Source of the DNA: CAZLWF01 sp031972835
Lineage (GTDB): Bacteria; Patescibacteriota; Minisyncoccia; Phycocordibacterales; UBA9973
Reading direction: 5' to 3'
DNA length: 55,003 nucleotides
Assembly: GCA_031972835.1 (NCBI GenBank)
Contig: DALYDX010000005.1
Location: 1 to 55,003 of the forward strand
The translations under genes and the position numbers were made by a program. Numbering within the stretch: the first letter of the stretch is position 1; every line of letters starts with the position of its first letter. This document shows positions 31,712-40,593 of this stretch, piece by piece. The notes under the pieces were generated by a model. The model ran no database searches, was not told the DNA's origin, and saw only the letters and a program-made list of their open reading frames with translations.

Positions 31712-32776
31712 ATGAATACAAAAGTTACAAAACTTGATAAAAGCCAGGTTGAAATTGAAAGTGTTATACCTATCGTAGACTTACTTTCATATGAGAAAAA
31801 AGTAGTTGATGAAATGTTAGCCAATTTCGAAATGCCAGGATTCCGCAAAGGTAAAGTCCCTGAAGCAACTTTCCGTAAAGAAATTGCAGATATGGTAATC
31901 CTAGAAGAGATGGCAGAACGTGCGATTGGTGATGCTTATCCGAAGATACTTGAGTCTGAGAAGATAGACGCCATAGGACGACCAGAAGTTATAATTGCAA
32001 AACTTGCCCGTGGTAATGATTTAGAATTTAAAATAAAAACTGCTGTACTGCCAGAGATAAAACTCCCAGATTACAAGAAAATTGCCAAAGCAGAGATGGC
32101 AAAAAATGAAGACGCTAGTGTCACTGCAGAAGAAATCGACAATGCACTACTGGAACTCCGTCGAATGAAAGCTCATCAAACGCTTCATGAAAACAACCCG
32201 GAACAAACAGAGGAAAGTACAAACCATGACCATGAAGAGCTAAAGGATGACAAAAACCTTCCTGAACTAAACGATGAATTTGCCTCCTCACTTGGAGATT
32301 TTAAAACAGTAGATGAACTTCGTATAAAGATAGAAGAAAATATGGTCCTCGAGAAAGCCAACAAGGCACACGAGAAGAAACGTATTGCTGTAATGGAAAA
32401 GATAATTGATGAGACGAAGGTTGAGATACCTGAGATTTTTATTGAAACAGAACTTCGCAAAATGATGTCTCGTATGGAAATAGATATCTCAAATATGGGA
32501 CTAAAAGTAGATGATTATCTAGCTCACATGAAAAAGACTCGTGAGGACCTGATGAAAGACTGGAGAAAGGATGCGGAGCGTAGAGCAATACTAGAGCTTG
32601 CAATAGCAGAGATTGCAAAAGTAGAAAATATAAAAGCAGAGAAAGAGGAGCTCGAATCTGAAATTAAAAAAATCTTAGAAAGATACCCGGATGCTGATCC
32701 ATTACAAGCAGAGCTTTATGTAGAAAATGTTTTACGTAATGAAAAGGTGTTTGTATTTTTCGAGAATCAAAAGTAA
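31712..32776 (+). CDS. tig: Trigger factor lacking the PPIase domain
   Basis: A 354-residue protein. The N-terminal ribosome-binding domain is intact with the MPGFRKGKVP signature at 41-50. After VTAEEIDNALLELRRMKAHQ the FKBP-type PPIase domain is missing and is replaced by a ~40-residue charged linker (NNPEQTEESTNHDHEELKDD). The helical C-terminal arms then follow (LNDEFASSLGDFKTVDELR; AILELAIAEIAKVENIKAEK; YPDADPLQAELYVENVL). Full-size trigger factors have about 430 residues. It chaperones nascent chains at the ribosome exit; loss of PPIase should leave the main holding function. It is the last gene before a strong terminator. Confidence 0.92.
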   Translation: MNTKVTKLDKSQVEIESVIPIVDLLSYEKKVVDEMLANFEMPGFRKGKVPEATFRKEIADMVILEEMAERAIGDAYPKILESEKIDAIGRPEVIIAKLARGNDLEFKIKTAVLPEIKLPDYKKIAKAEMAKNEDASVTAEEIDNALLELRRMKAHQTLHENNPEQTEESTNHDHEELKDDKNLPELNDEFASSLGDFKTVDELRIKIEENMVLEKANKAHEKKRIAVMEKIIDETKVEIPEIFIETELRKMMSRMEIDISNMGLKVDDYLAHMKKTREDLMKDWRKDAERRAILELAIAEIAKVENIKAEKEELESEIKKILERYPDADPLQAELYVENVLRNEKVFVFFENQK

Positions 32777-32784
32777 CATATACA

Positions 32785-32822
32785 CGATAGAAAAAATCCC
32801 CATATGGGGATTTTTTCTATCG
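32785..32822. terminator. Bidirectional terminator between tig and the secretion locus
   Basis: A perfect 17-bp stem (CGATAGAAAAAATCCCC and its inverse) with loop ATAT between convergent genes. Confidence 0.93.
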
Positions 32823-32838
32823 TACTATTCCCTAATTC

Positions 32839-33876
32839 TTAACATCCCCAACCCTGACTTATAAAAAGCTGTTTGTAGAAATCAATCTTCAAAGTGTATT
32901 CATATGTTTCTGTAATAGGCACACATTCCCAATGTGTTTTTGTGCCACTACACTCTGGTCTATTTGTACCTGGACCTCCATTGTATGCAGCGCTGACATA
33001 TTTCTCAACAGAAGCATTGCATACACTGTTTGTGGAAGATCCATTACATGCTGTAGAGGCCAACGCCTTAAGATATTTTGCAGATGCATTTATAGAATCA
33101 GTTGGATTAAAAATGTCTCCGCCCATACCGTAATCTGTCCATGTTGCCGGAGTAAATTGCATTAAACCTTTTGCATACGCACTTTGAGCATTCGGGTCTC
33201 CGCAACTTTCTGTATACATATGAGCCTTTAATGAATTACATGTAAGACCGTAAGCAGCCGCAGCAGACTGCATCTGTGAATCATATATAGTTATATTCTC
33301 ATTCTTACAAGCTTTAAATGTTGTATTCACAACTCCTCCGGATATAGTCGCGGTTGTTCCATCAGATATTATCAAGTGATCGTCCACCTGCTCTTGTACG
33401 GTTATACTCGTCCCCTGTATCCCCAAATGTAGGTTCACAAGATTTGGGTTGATTGTGTTGAGTATTAGATAACTTGCAAGAGCGAGGAGGAGGCCACCTA
33501 GGGCATAGGTAATTCTATCTTTACCTTCGCTTTTACCTGATATGGCATCAGTAGACATGTACTGTATACCACCTAGGACTATCATGATTACTGCCAGCGC
33601 TCCAGCAAATCCAATAGTGAACTTGATAACTATGTTTAGATAATCAGCTAAGTTTGTGGTAGCGGGGTTTATCTCAGTTATTCCAGGTAATGGAGCGAGG
33701 AGACAGTAGGAGTCGGTACCGGAAGCACATGGAGAGTCCGTTAGGGTTCCATCTCCAGATAGCGTTACAGCTCCGTCAGCACCAACCACGTCTTCTCCTA
33801 TTGCAAAATTATTTTGCAATAGGAACAAAACTATAAACACAGCTACCGTAAACAATATCTTGATTTTTTTTGACAT
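32839..33876 (-). CDS. T4SS pilin-like (VirB2-type) membrane module fused to a lytic transglycosylase
   Basis: A 345-residue protein with a signal peptide (KIKILFTVAVFIVLFLLQNN). Residues 55-158 are a two-helix VirB2/T4SS-pilin module (LNIVIKFTIGFAGALAVIMI, STDAISGKSEGKDRI, ALGGLLLALASYLILNTINP). Residues about 195-340 are an SLT-type lytic transglycosylase with catalytic Glu223 in MYTESCGD, then KGLMQFTPATWTDYG and SAAYNGGPGTN. Such enzymes cut glycan strands to let secretion machines through the wall; VirB1 does this in classical T4SS, but as a separate protein. The DNA for residues 55-158 appears identical to that in the gene at 35273-36628. It is the last gene of the minus-strand secretion locus. 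Confidence 0.87.
   Translation of the reverse strand: MSKKIKILFTVAVFIVLFLLQNNFAIGEDVVGADGAVTLSGDGTLTDSPCASGTDSYCLLAPLPGITEINPATTNLADYLNIVIKFTIGFAGALAVIMIVLGGIQYMSTDAISGKSEGKDRITYALGGLLLALASYLILNTINPNLVNLHLGIQGTSITVQEQVDDHLIISDGTTATISGGVVNTTFKACKNENITIYDSQMQSAAAAYGLTCNSLKAHMYTESCGDPNAQSAYAKGLMQFTPATWTDYGMGGDIFNPTDSINASAKYLKALASTACNGSSTNSVCNASVEKYVSAAYNGGPGTNRPECSGTKTHWECVPITETYEYTLKIDFYKQLFISQGWGC
33403..33715 (-). repeat. 313-bp direct repeat, copy 1 (pilin-like module)
   Basis: This stretch reads the same as 35864-36176 along its length; I saw no difference by eye. It codes for residues 55-158 of the transglycosylase fusion. The flanking sequences of the two genes are unrelated, so the edges are sharp. 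Confidence 0.9.
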
Positions 33877-33891
33877 ATCTATACTCAGAAA

Positions 33892-35271
33892 TTATATGCT
33901 GTAACCCCACAATAAACCATCCTTTTTATTTGTAAATAAAATGTATTTTTCACTTGGGTCAAGAGATAGATTTATCATATCTATTGAAATACTTTGAGAT
34001 TTTTCAGGATCTACAAGTACTTCGTATGAGCCTGTATCTAAATTAATGCGCCATAGTACATCACTAAAAGAAGTCCTACCTTGATACCAAATATCTGGGT
34101 ACGTTCCACTAGAAAAACTTTTTGGAACTGCGCAATAAGCAACCATACTATCTTTTAACCATACACATTTCTCTGGAAAAGTAGAGACCCCTAGATCAGT
34201 CGCAACTTTTTTTGTCATATCATATGAATATAATCTCACACCGTTTGCTATCGATGCACTATAGAGAACTGTCTTGCCATCGGGACTCATTTTTGTAGTA
34301 AGACCCACTATCCCACCTAACACCTTATCGAAAGATTTTTTGTTAACATCAATGGAATACATGTATCCCGGAAGCGTACCGGTTGGTTTAGTTGTCATTG
34401 TAATAGTAGAAACATTTGGCCAAAAAGATAGCCATTCAGAAAGTGGTGATTCGAACACTTGAGATTTTTTCAAACCTAGAAAATCTGACGTGATCCCTAC
34501 CACACCCCCAACCACAGGCTCAAGAGTAAAGAAACGGGTTTTATCTGGAGAAACTGATATGTCTGTAATATTTTCAGTTATAAAACTACCCTTAAGCTCT
34601 CTCAGTAAATTAGGAATACTCGAACTACCGCTATCTGCAAAAACACTTGCTTCAACGAGTGAGGCTAGGTATGTTTGTATTTTACTTGTATTATCATCCA
34701 GATATCTTAAAACAAATGACTGCCCATCCACATTCCAATATGTATCATAAATCCTCGGTATAGTTGTATTCGATATTCTTGTTTCAATCAGAGAGTCTGT
34801 ATAGGTCTCAAAAATATTTGAAGTGGACTGTTCCATATACCTGATAGCTGTCGCATCTTCTACTATAATCTCTTCTGTTGGTAGAAGCGCGTCAATAATA
34901 GGGTCTCCACCAGAATCTCCTTCTATGGGTTGTGGTAGGATAGGTATAGTTATCGTTCGCTTTGTATTGTATGCAATCGCTCCTGAAATGGGAAAGGTAG
35001 AAACTTGTCTAAGTTTTGGAATCGTAGTCTCTGTGCCAGATGTAGTATCATCTCCTGGAAATTCTCCGCTATTTACATCACCTGGTTGCCCATTGTTTGT
35101 GCCAGTATCAACATTTGAATTGGACCCAAATGGGAATAAATTTAAAAGACTAAAGCCACCAGTATCATTTGTGTTAGTTGAAGAATTTTTATTCTTCAAA
35201 AATACAGACAAAAACACAATCGATAAGATTATTAAAATAGAAATTATTATGATTATTTGTTTCTTGCTCAT
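33892..35271 (-). CDS. Membrane-anchored beta-propeller-like protein of the secretion locus
   Basis: A 459-residue protein with one N-terminal membrane helix (IIIIISILIILSIVFLSVFL), an Asn/Gly/Thr-rich linker, and then TolB/WD40-like beta-propeller repeats (ISVSPDKTRFFTLEPVVGG; TTKMSPDGKTVLYSASIANG; NLSLDPSEKYILFTNKKDGL). It starts 1 bp after the stop of the L,D-transpeptidase fusion gene and ends 15 bp before the transglycosylase fusion, so it belongs to the same operon. It may be a scaffold in the envelope part of the machine. No enzymatic motif was seen. Confidence 0.72.
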   Translation of the reverse strand: MSKKQIIIIISILIILSIVFLSVFLKNKNSSTNTNDTGGFSLLNLFPFGSNSNVDTGTNNGQPGDVNSGEFPGDDTTSGTETTIPKLRQVSTFPISGAIAYNTKRTITIPILPQPIEGDSGGDPIIDALLPTEEIIVEDATAIRYMEQSTSNIFETYTDSLIETRISNTTIPRIYDTYWNVDGQSFVLRYLDDNTSKIQTYLASLVEASVFADSGSSSIPNLLRELKGSFITENITDISVSPDKTRFFTLEPVVGGVVGITSDFLGLKKSQVFESPLSEWLSFWPNVSTITMTTKPTGTLPGYMYSIDVNKKSFDKVLGGIVGLTTKMSPDGKTVLYSASIANGVRLYSYDMTKKVATDLGVSTFPEKCVWLKDSMVAYCAVPKSFSSGTYPDIWYQGRTSFSDVLWRINLDTGSYEVLVDPEKSQSISIDMINLSLDPSEKYILFTNKKDGLLWGYSI

Positions 35272-35272
35272 A

Positions 35273-36628
35273 TTAAAATATCGTAACTTTCACACCCCCG
35301 ATCATATATGGGTATAGAATAAGAATATCATCATTGCGCATTTTTATACACCCAGCTGTATTACCGAGATTGTTGTTTGCTTGTCCATGAAAGCCAATAC
35401 CTCTATCAGAACCGCTCGGTAATGTTGCACCCGTATTTACAAAAGCAGCTCCCATGTTAACGCCAGCACCGTTTAAAATAGCTGAATCTTGGTTTTGAGA
35501 AATCTTTCTACCATTCGCTGGTATAATCCAATTGCCTTTTGGGGTTTTTAGATCTCCACTGACACCCGCTCCGACCTCTGATGCTCCATTTGCTCCAATA
35601 TTTATATCTATACTAACGCTTTTTGTGGCACCACTTTTTATGGCGATGAATTCTGCTTTTTTTGTCGATGTATTAATTTTTATTTCACTAATTGAATACC
35701 CCATCTTCAAATAACTATTTACAAAATCTAATACACCCGCAGAAGGAGCTGGGGCAGCATAACTCCCTGCCATAAGATAAGAATTACCCAATGTATTTTG
35801 GCCAGTAGACTCAAATGTTTGAACTTCAAGTGCAAATGTGTCTTCAGCAGATTCAACAACCTGTATACTCGTCCCCTGTATCCCCAAATGTAGGTTCACA
35901 AGATTTGGGTTGATTGTGTTGAGTATTAGATAACTTGCAAGAGCGAGGAGGAGGCCACCTAGGGCATAGGTAATTCTATCTTTACCTTCGCTTTTACCTG
36001 ATATGGCATCAGTAGACATGTACTGTATACCACCTAGGACTATCATGATTACTGCCAGCGCTCCAGCAAATCCAATAGTGAACTTGATAACTATGTTTAG
36101 ATAATCAGCTAAGTTTGTGGTAGCGGGGTTTATCTCAGTTATTCCAGGTAATGGAGCGAGGAGACAGTAGGAGTCGTCTCCACCGGTGCATTTTGCATTA
36201 GAAGATGCTGTGGTGCCAGTCAAAACAACCGCGTCTTTTCCATCACCATCCTTAATTGGTGATACAAGAGGTGTTGTAAATTGTGAAATAGAAGTCAATT
36301 CAACCGTTTCATCACCAGCATCTACAAACTGATAATAATATGTTGTGTTTGGATTAAGACCTGTAATGCTTCCCAAAAAAGACCCATCTGCACTAGGAGT
36401 TATGATTGCTCCATTTGTATTTAAAGAAGTCGCAGTTACACCCCATATCGGCAACATTGAAAATCCTACCGGTGCACCAACCACATCCCCACCAAAAGAT
36501 AGGGAGGTTGAGTTTAAATCCGTTTTTGTTGCATCAATAAAAACTTCGGTTGCAGCAAAAGCACTACGAGAAAAAATAAAAAATAAAATTAAAATAATTG
36601 GAATGAGGAATTTGATTTTTTTTGACAT
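35273..36628 (-). CDS. T4SS pilin-like (VirB2-type) membrane module fused to an L,D-transpeptidase
   Basis: A 451-residue protein with a signal peptide (KFLIPIILILFFIFSRSAFA), a fibronectin-like domain (residues 30-120, ITGLNPNTTYYYQFVDAGDE), the two-helix pilin-like module at 152-255, and a C-terminal YkuD-type L,D-transpeptidase at about 295-451. In the last, SGDLKTPKGNW, GIGFHGQ (His414) and NTAGCIKMRNDD (Cys427) are the expected substrate loop, His and catalytic Cys. L,D-transpeptidases make 3-3 cross-links or anchor proteins to peptidoglycan. Together with the transglycosylase twin this suggests one protein that opens and one that reseals or anchors. The module sequence appears the same as in the gene at 32839-33876. 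Confidence 0.87.
   Translation of the reverse strand: MSKKIKFLIPIILILFFIFSRSAFAATEVFIDATKTDLNSTSLSFGGDVVGAPVGFSMLPIWGVTATSLNTNGAIITPSADGSFLGSITGLNPNTTYYYQFVDAGDETVELTSISQFTTPLVSPIKDGDGKDAVVLTGTTASSNAKCTGGDDSYCLLAPLPGITEINPATTNLADYLNIVIKFTIGFAGALAVIMIVLGGIQYMSTDAISGKSEGKDRITYALGGLLLALASYLILNTINPNLVNLHLGIQGTSIQVVESAEDTFALEVQTFESTGQNTLGNSYLMAGSYAAPAPSAGVLDFVNSYLKMGYSISEIKINTSTKKAEFIAIKSGATKSVSIDINIGANGASEVGAGVSGDLKTPKGNWIIPANGRKISQNQDSAILNGAGVNMGAAFVNTGATLPSGSDRGIGFHGQANNNLGNTAGCIKMRNDDILILYPYMIGGVKVTIF
35864..36176 (-). repeat. 313-bp direct repeat, copy 2 (pilin-like module)
   Basis: Same sequence as 33403-33715; codes for residues 152-255 of the L,D-transpeptidase fusion. The lack of visible silent changes implies a recent duplication or ongoing gene conversion. 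Confidence 0.9.
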
Positions 36629-36630
36629 AA

Positions 36631-37638
36631 CTATTTAACCAAATTAACAGTCAGTGTTTTTTCTGCTGATTGAAAAAGTCTTGGCGTGCTTTCGATATCC
36701 AAATTTATAAATGCATTACCTGAAACTCCAGCTGGTTTTTTAACTACGAGCATATTTTTTGGAGTTGGAGAAGGAATTCTCGATCCATTTATTGACCATT
36801 CATATTTCAAATCAGCGGATACTGCACTTTTAGGTGAGAAGAAATATGGTTCAGCTACTATTGTGGTCTCATCTTTTCTTAGAGAAAAATATTGAGCCAA
36901 ATCGTATCTATAATTTGTTCCAGATAATGGCCCGTATTCATAAAACAGCACAAGTGGTGAGCCTGTGCGTATTGTTGTAGATTTTTCTGCACTACTACTA
37001 CCACCAACTGCATTGACCTTCAGACTGATTGTTTCGATACTATTCAAGTAGCTAGTTTTAAATATCAAAGAATTCTTTGCAAAACCAGAAAACAAAGGTA
37101 GTGCACTAAAATTTCTCTCCCAGGTGAAAGTAAGATCATTTGCATCAAGCTTTGTACTCCCAACTTTTATATCAGGAACTCCGACAACTTTTATCACTGC
37201 CTCTGAAGACGGGAGGGCCTTGCCTCTATAAAATGGTGGTACATATGAATCTACAGCTTCCCAGATTAGATCTATGGCTGTAGGAGTAACAGATATTGTC
37301 TTTACTAAAGTAGATCCGTTGAAAGTAACAACCACTTCCACCACAGTATTTGAGCCACTTGCTCCTGTAGTAAAACTGTATGATATTGCTCCAGTTTGAG
37401 ACAGAACAGTTTTGCCAGCTACTTTCCAGGTAATGGATGCACTATTCAAATCTATAGCATAACTAGTGAGTTTGATAGTTGTCTTTGTGTTAGGCCCAGG
37501 GATTTCCGGAGTAATAACCGCTATCACATCACTTCCAATAAGCTCTGCTCGAGATACTTGGGGTAACCCAAATAGTATCATCAGTATAAATACTATAGAT
37601 ACAGCTTTGTAGTCTAGACGAAAATGTCTTTTAGTCAT
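36631..37638 (-). CDS. Secreted protein with Ig/PKD-like domains, secretion locus
   Basis: A 335-residue protein from the ATG at 37638. Its signal peptide follows a basic start (AVSIVFILMILFGLPQVSRA). The rest is beta-rich with repeated Ig/PKD-like units (NSASITWKVAGKTVLSQTGA; NDLTFTWERNFSALPLFSGF; ADLKYEWSINGSRIPSPTPK). No catalytic motif was seen. The longer frame from TTG at 37674 would start inside the promoter. It starts 7 nt after TATAAT and heads the operon of five genes that ends with the transglycosylase fusion... that is, 36631, 35273, 33892 and 32839 follow it downstream. A structural role outside the membrane is inferred. Confidence 0.7.
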   Translation of the reverse strand: MTKRHFRLDYKAVSIVFILMILFGLPQVSRAELIGSDVIAVITPEIPGPNTKTTIKLTSYAIDLNSASITWKVAGKTVLSQTGAISYSFTTGASGSNTVVEVVVTFNGSTLVKTISVTPTAIDLIWEAVDSYVPPFYRGKALPSSEAVIKVVGVPDIKVGSTKLDANDLTFTWERNFSALPLFSGFAKNSLIFKTSYLNSIETISLKVNAVGGSSSAEKSTTIRTGSPLVLFYEYGPLSGTNYRYDLAQYFSLRKDETTIVAEPYFFSPKSAVSADLKYEWSINGSRIPSPTPKNMLVVKKPAGVSGNAFINLDIESTPRLFQSAEKTLTVNLVK

Positions 37639-37645
37639 TAAAACT

Positions 37646-37674
37646 ATTATAAAATAAGCACGCTTTGTATACAA
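37646..37674 (-). promoter_or_regulatory. Promoter of the pilin-fusion operon, leaderless layout
   Basis: On the minus strand TTGTAT (37669-37674), a 17-bp spacer and TATAAT (37646-37651), then 7 nt to the ATG at 37638. It lies between the stop of virB4 (37690) and the next gene. Confidence 0.6.
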
Positions 37675-37689
37675 GGAATAAGAAATATA

Positions 37690-39516
37690 CTAAGCACTGA
37701 CCTCTTCTAGATCTTTTTTAGCTTTTTGAATTGCAAGTACTTGTGATGGGTCTGAAGTAATTATTTGGTCTTCGGTATATGAAGCAATGATCTTAATCGC
37801 AACGTGTTTTAACCCAGCAAAGAATATACCCTCTCCAACACCTGACTCGAGGAGTAGATATTTCTCCTCGTCTGTAAGATTGAATGTTTTCTGAAGTACA
37901 TCTATAGAACTCGGAGATTGTTTCAAGAGCAACTGAATAGAAGAGTTTGTAACAATTGGTAAACCATATGGACTTTTCAAGAAGTCTCCCACGTCTTGAG
38001 TGATAGTCATGAGTCCTAAGTAGTATTTACGTCCACGCTTTGCAATTGAATACAAGAAAGATGCAGTGTCTTCAGATTTCATCATCCACCAAGCCTCGTC
38101 CACAACAAGAAGTCTCTTGCGAAGATTTTTTCGAACAGCATTCCAAATATAGTGCGTGACGATATACATCGCAACTGGTTTCAATTCATCTTCCATATCA
38201 CGCACTGAAAACACAACGAATTTTTTATTTATATCTACGTTTGAAGGTTGGTTTAGGAATCCTGCCCAACTTCCACGTGTATACTTCTGCAACTTTTGCA
38301 CCACGGACTCAGTGTTCTCCATACCTGAGAGTACCATTTCAAAATCAGACAGAAGTGGTGGTTCAATATTTGAGAAATCTGAATTCGCAGTTATATCCTT
38401 GATCGCATATGTTTCAGTTATCGCACGGTCGATTATCGCATCTTCCTCTGGAGTAAGTCCCCCAAGCATAATACGGAACAATCCGACAAGGTTTATCGTA
38501 TTTGAACGTAGCACATCACTCGCAGTTTCATCCTCACGAGGGATTGGTAGATCAAAAGGATTTATGTGGTGATCACTCGAAAGTGAAATATTAAAATATC
38601 TTCCTCCTACAGCTTCCGCTAGATACTCATATTCACGCTCCGGATCTATCACGATCACCTCTGTATCAAACATCAGAGTACGAATAAGCTCTAGTTTTGT
38701 AGCATAAGATTTTCCAGAACCAGATTTTGCAAAGGTAATAGAGTTGTAGTTCTCGAGAGAGAACCGATCAAATATAACCAAACTAGAATTGTGACGATTC
38801 ACACCATATAAGATACCTTTATCGCTAGTCAGGTCAAAAGATACAAAAGGAAAAATACTAGAAAGGGGTTCAGAATTAAGCTTTTGGTGAACACCTAGGA
38901 GGTCTGTACCTATTGGGATTACACTCTTGAAACCTTCTTCTTGTTGAAAAAGAGCTGGCTTCAAGTATACAAGCTTGGCGTCGAGGACAGACTTTATCTC
39001 ATTTTCAAGTTTAAAAAGCTCGTCTTCATTTTCTGCGTACATTGTTATATACAGACCTACGTCAAACATCTTTTCTTGAGCTTGTTGTAAGTTGTCTCGA
39101 AGTGATTCCAAATCTCTATACGCAGTATCAAGCATCGGATCACGTACAAGACCGCGACTTTCGCGCATGTTTATCTGACTCTGTACTTCGGCAACTTTTT
39201 TCTGAAATTGGCGCAGGATTGTTGCCGTATCAATCGGGTGAATGAAGAACGATACGTCAAATATTTTATCCAGGTTGATTATAGGAGCAAACCAGTTGTC
39301 TGTTAAAAATCTCGGATAAGATATGACAAAGAAAGTTCTAGCAATCTTGTCTCCCAAGTGAAGTGCCTTAGGTTCTACCTGGAGAGCTGATGGAGCTATA
39401 ACATCCTGAAGCTCAAGTGTCGCTGCTTCATATATTTCTTGTGGCAAAACAGGCAGTACCTGATGTTGATCTGCTTTTGTTCCCTTCTTACCTAAAATTT
39501 TATCGAAAATTCCCAT
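37690..39516 (-). CDS. virB4: VirB4/TraC-type secretion ATPase
   Basis: A 608-residue protein with the C-terminal ATPase of the VirB4 family: Walker A FAKSGSGKS at 262-270, VIVIDPEREYEYLAEAVGG (287-305), INPFDLP, Walker B RLLVVDEAWWMM at 468-479 and GLMTITQDVGDFLKSPYG. VirB4 energises assembly of the T4SS and its pilus at the inner membrane. The N-terminal ~250 residues carry part of the VirB4 N-domain; a further N-terminal piece is in its own gene just upstream (39519-40160). The two genes are 2 bp apart, so a split VirB4 is likely. Confidence 0.92.
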   Translation of the reverse strand: MGIFDKILGKKGTKADQHQVLPVLPQEIYEAATLELQDVIAPSALQVEPKALHLGDKIARTFFVISYPRFLTDNWFAPIINLDKIFDVSFFIHPIDTATILRQFQKKVAEVQSQINMRESRGLVRDPMLDTAYRDLESLRDNLQQAQEKMFDVGLYITMYAENEDELFKLENEIKSVLDAKLVYLKPALFQQEEGFKSVIPIGTDLLGVHQKLNSEPLSSIFPFVSFDLTSDKGILYGVNRHNSSLVIFDRFSLENYNSITFAKSGSGKSYATKLELIRTLMFDTEVIVIDPEREYEYLAEAVGGRYFNISLSSDHHINPFDLPIPREDETASDVLRSNTINLVGLFRIMLGGLTPEEDAIIDRAITETYAIKDITANSDFSNIEPPLLSDFEMVLSGMENTESVVQKLQKYTRGSWAGFLNQPSNVDINKKFVVFSVRDMEDELKPVAMYIVTHYIWNAVRKNLRKRLLVVDEAWWMMKSEDTASFLYSIAKRGRKYYLGLMTITQDVGDFLKSPYGLPIVTNSSIQLLLKQSPSSIDVLQKTFNLTDEEKYLLLESGVGEGIFFAGLKHVAIKIIASYTEDQIITSDPSQVLAIQKAKKDLEEVSA

Positions 39517-39518
39517 AA

Positions 39519-40160
39519 TTATATTTTTATATTTTGTTCAGTTTCACCAGGATTAAATACTTTATAAAAAAGCTCTATCACCTCTTCGGTTCCAAGTTGA
39601 GTGCTTCTTACTCCGCAACGATTAAGTCCTTGCTGAACGACAGAAACGCGTTGTTCAAGCTGGGTGCGTTTTTCTTCAAAAGCTGACAATGCGTCAGATT
39701 TTTCGTTTGTTTTGTCTGCGCCGGTAAATTGTGAAAAAGCTTTTGTAATACTTCCCTGCTTTGAAAGCGGAGCAGATGAATATGGAACAACAATAAAAAA
39801 GCTTTTTGTCATTATATTCACCTGTTCTGTAAAAGAGCGTATGAACTCTATATACTCCTTTGTCTGGACTTTCAACAATGGTTCAATTTGATCTTTCATT
39901 CTATTTTCTAGAGTCAAAAGATATGGCTTTATGTCCAATCGTCGTGACTGTACAACTATTTGAGTTGAAAATTCAATTGAATTCAAAAATGTCTGAAATT
40001 GCATAATTATAGCTTGCTGTTCATCACTAGATTTTAGAGATAGGTTAACAGATGAAGCCATAACAACAGCACGGAGACCACCGTCTTTTAATACGATAAT
40101 ACCGTCCCGAACTTCTTTGATCGGAACAAATGATTGTGTTGAGCGAGCGTTTAATGCCAT
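39519..40160 (-). CDS. TraC/VirB4 N-terminal-like protein
   Basis: A 213-residue cytoplasmic protein: VPIKEVRDGIIVLKDGGLRA, then LSLKSSDEQQAIIMQFQTFL and EYIEFIRSFTEQVNIMTKSF. This is the first, non-ATPase part of VirB4/TraC proteins, which packs against the membrane. A helical, charged C-terminal part (FEEKRTQLEQRVSVVQQGL) follows. It is directly upstream of virB4 and probably forms a complex with it. Its own promoter (TGG-TATACT, 7 nt before the ATG) lies in the end of prgI. Confidence 0.8.
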   Translation of the reverse strand: MALNARSTQSFVPIKEVRDGIIVLKDGGLRAVVMASSVNLSLKSSDEQQAIIMQFQTFLNSIEFSTQIVVQSRRLDIKPYLLTLENRMKDQIEPLLKVQTKEYIEFIRSFTEQVNIMTKSFFIVVPYSSAPLSKQGSITKAFSQFTGADKTNEKSDALSAFEEKRTQLEQRVSVVQQGLNRCGVRSTQLGTEEVIELFYKVFNPGETEQNIKI

Positions 40161-40167
40161 AGAGTTT

Positions 40168-40176
40168 AGTATACCA
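40168..40176 (-). promoter_or_regulatory. Extended -10 promoter of the TraC-like/virB4 genes, leaderless layout
   Basis: TGG-TATACT on the minus strand, 7 nt before the ATG at 40160. Confidence 0.55.
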
Positions 40177-40182
40177 AATGAA

Positions 40183-40587
40183 TTACTTTTTAGAATTTAT
40201 ATCGAGCACATCCAAACTCCAGGATATATCTTTGAGTTTACTATCTGAAAGTCTTGGTACGATTGGTGGTGGTAGAGCGTCTTCTTCTTTTTTAACAACA
40301 TTCTTTTTCAAATCTCTCTTCCAGATATACAACTTACCCTGGATAAGATACCGCATATAAGACTCAAGTATCCATATGAACGGCTTGTTGTTTATCCTGT
40401 AAAAAGTAAGAGCGAGAGCAAGTCCTGCTACGGGCAATATGAGTATAACCGCAAAAAAGAATGGTAGGGTTTTGTAGATAATAAAACAAATACCCGCTCC
40501 ACCGGCTAGGTAGACGAATTGCTTGAAAGTAAATGGACCAAATATTTTGTCTTCTATATCTATGAATTGGGGAACCTGAAATCGCAT
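40183..40587 (-). CDS. PrgI family protein (T4SS inner-membrane component)
   Basis: A 134-residue protein with the PrgI pattern: FQVPQFIDIEDKIFGPFTFK, then two membrane helices (QFVYLAGGAGICFIIYKTLP; FAVILILPVAGLALALTF) and NNKPFIWILESYMRYLIQGK. The C-terminal tail is basic and then polar. PrgI proteins are small VirB3-like partners encoded just before VirB4 in Gram-positive and Patescibacteria T4SS. The ATG lies 6 nt after TGA-TATAAT, a leaderless layout. On the minus strand it lies downstream of the structured element copy B. Confidence 0.88.
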   Translation of the reverse strand: MRFQVPQFIDIEDKIFGPFTFKQFVYLAGGAGICFIIYKTLPFFFAVILILPVAGLALALTFYRINNKPFIWILESYMRYLIQGKLYIWKRDLKKNVVKKEEDALPPPIVPRLSDSKLKDISWSLDVLDINSKK

Positions 40588-40593
40588 GTTTTT

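Noticed and set aside
38156..38572. 138-codon plus-strand frame inside virB4
   Set aside because: Antisense shadow of the conserved ATPase domain; no independent support.
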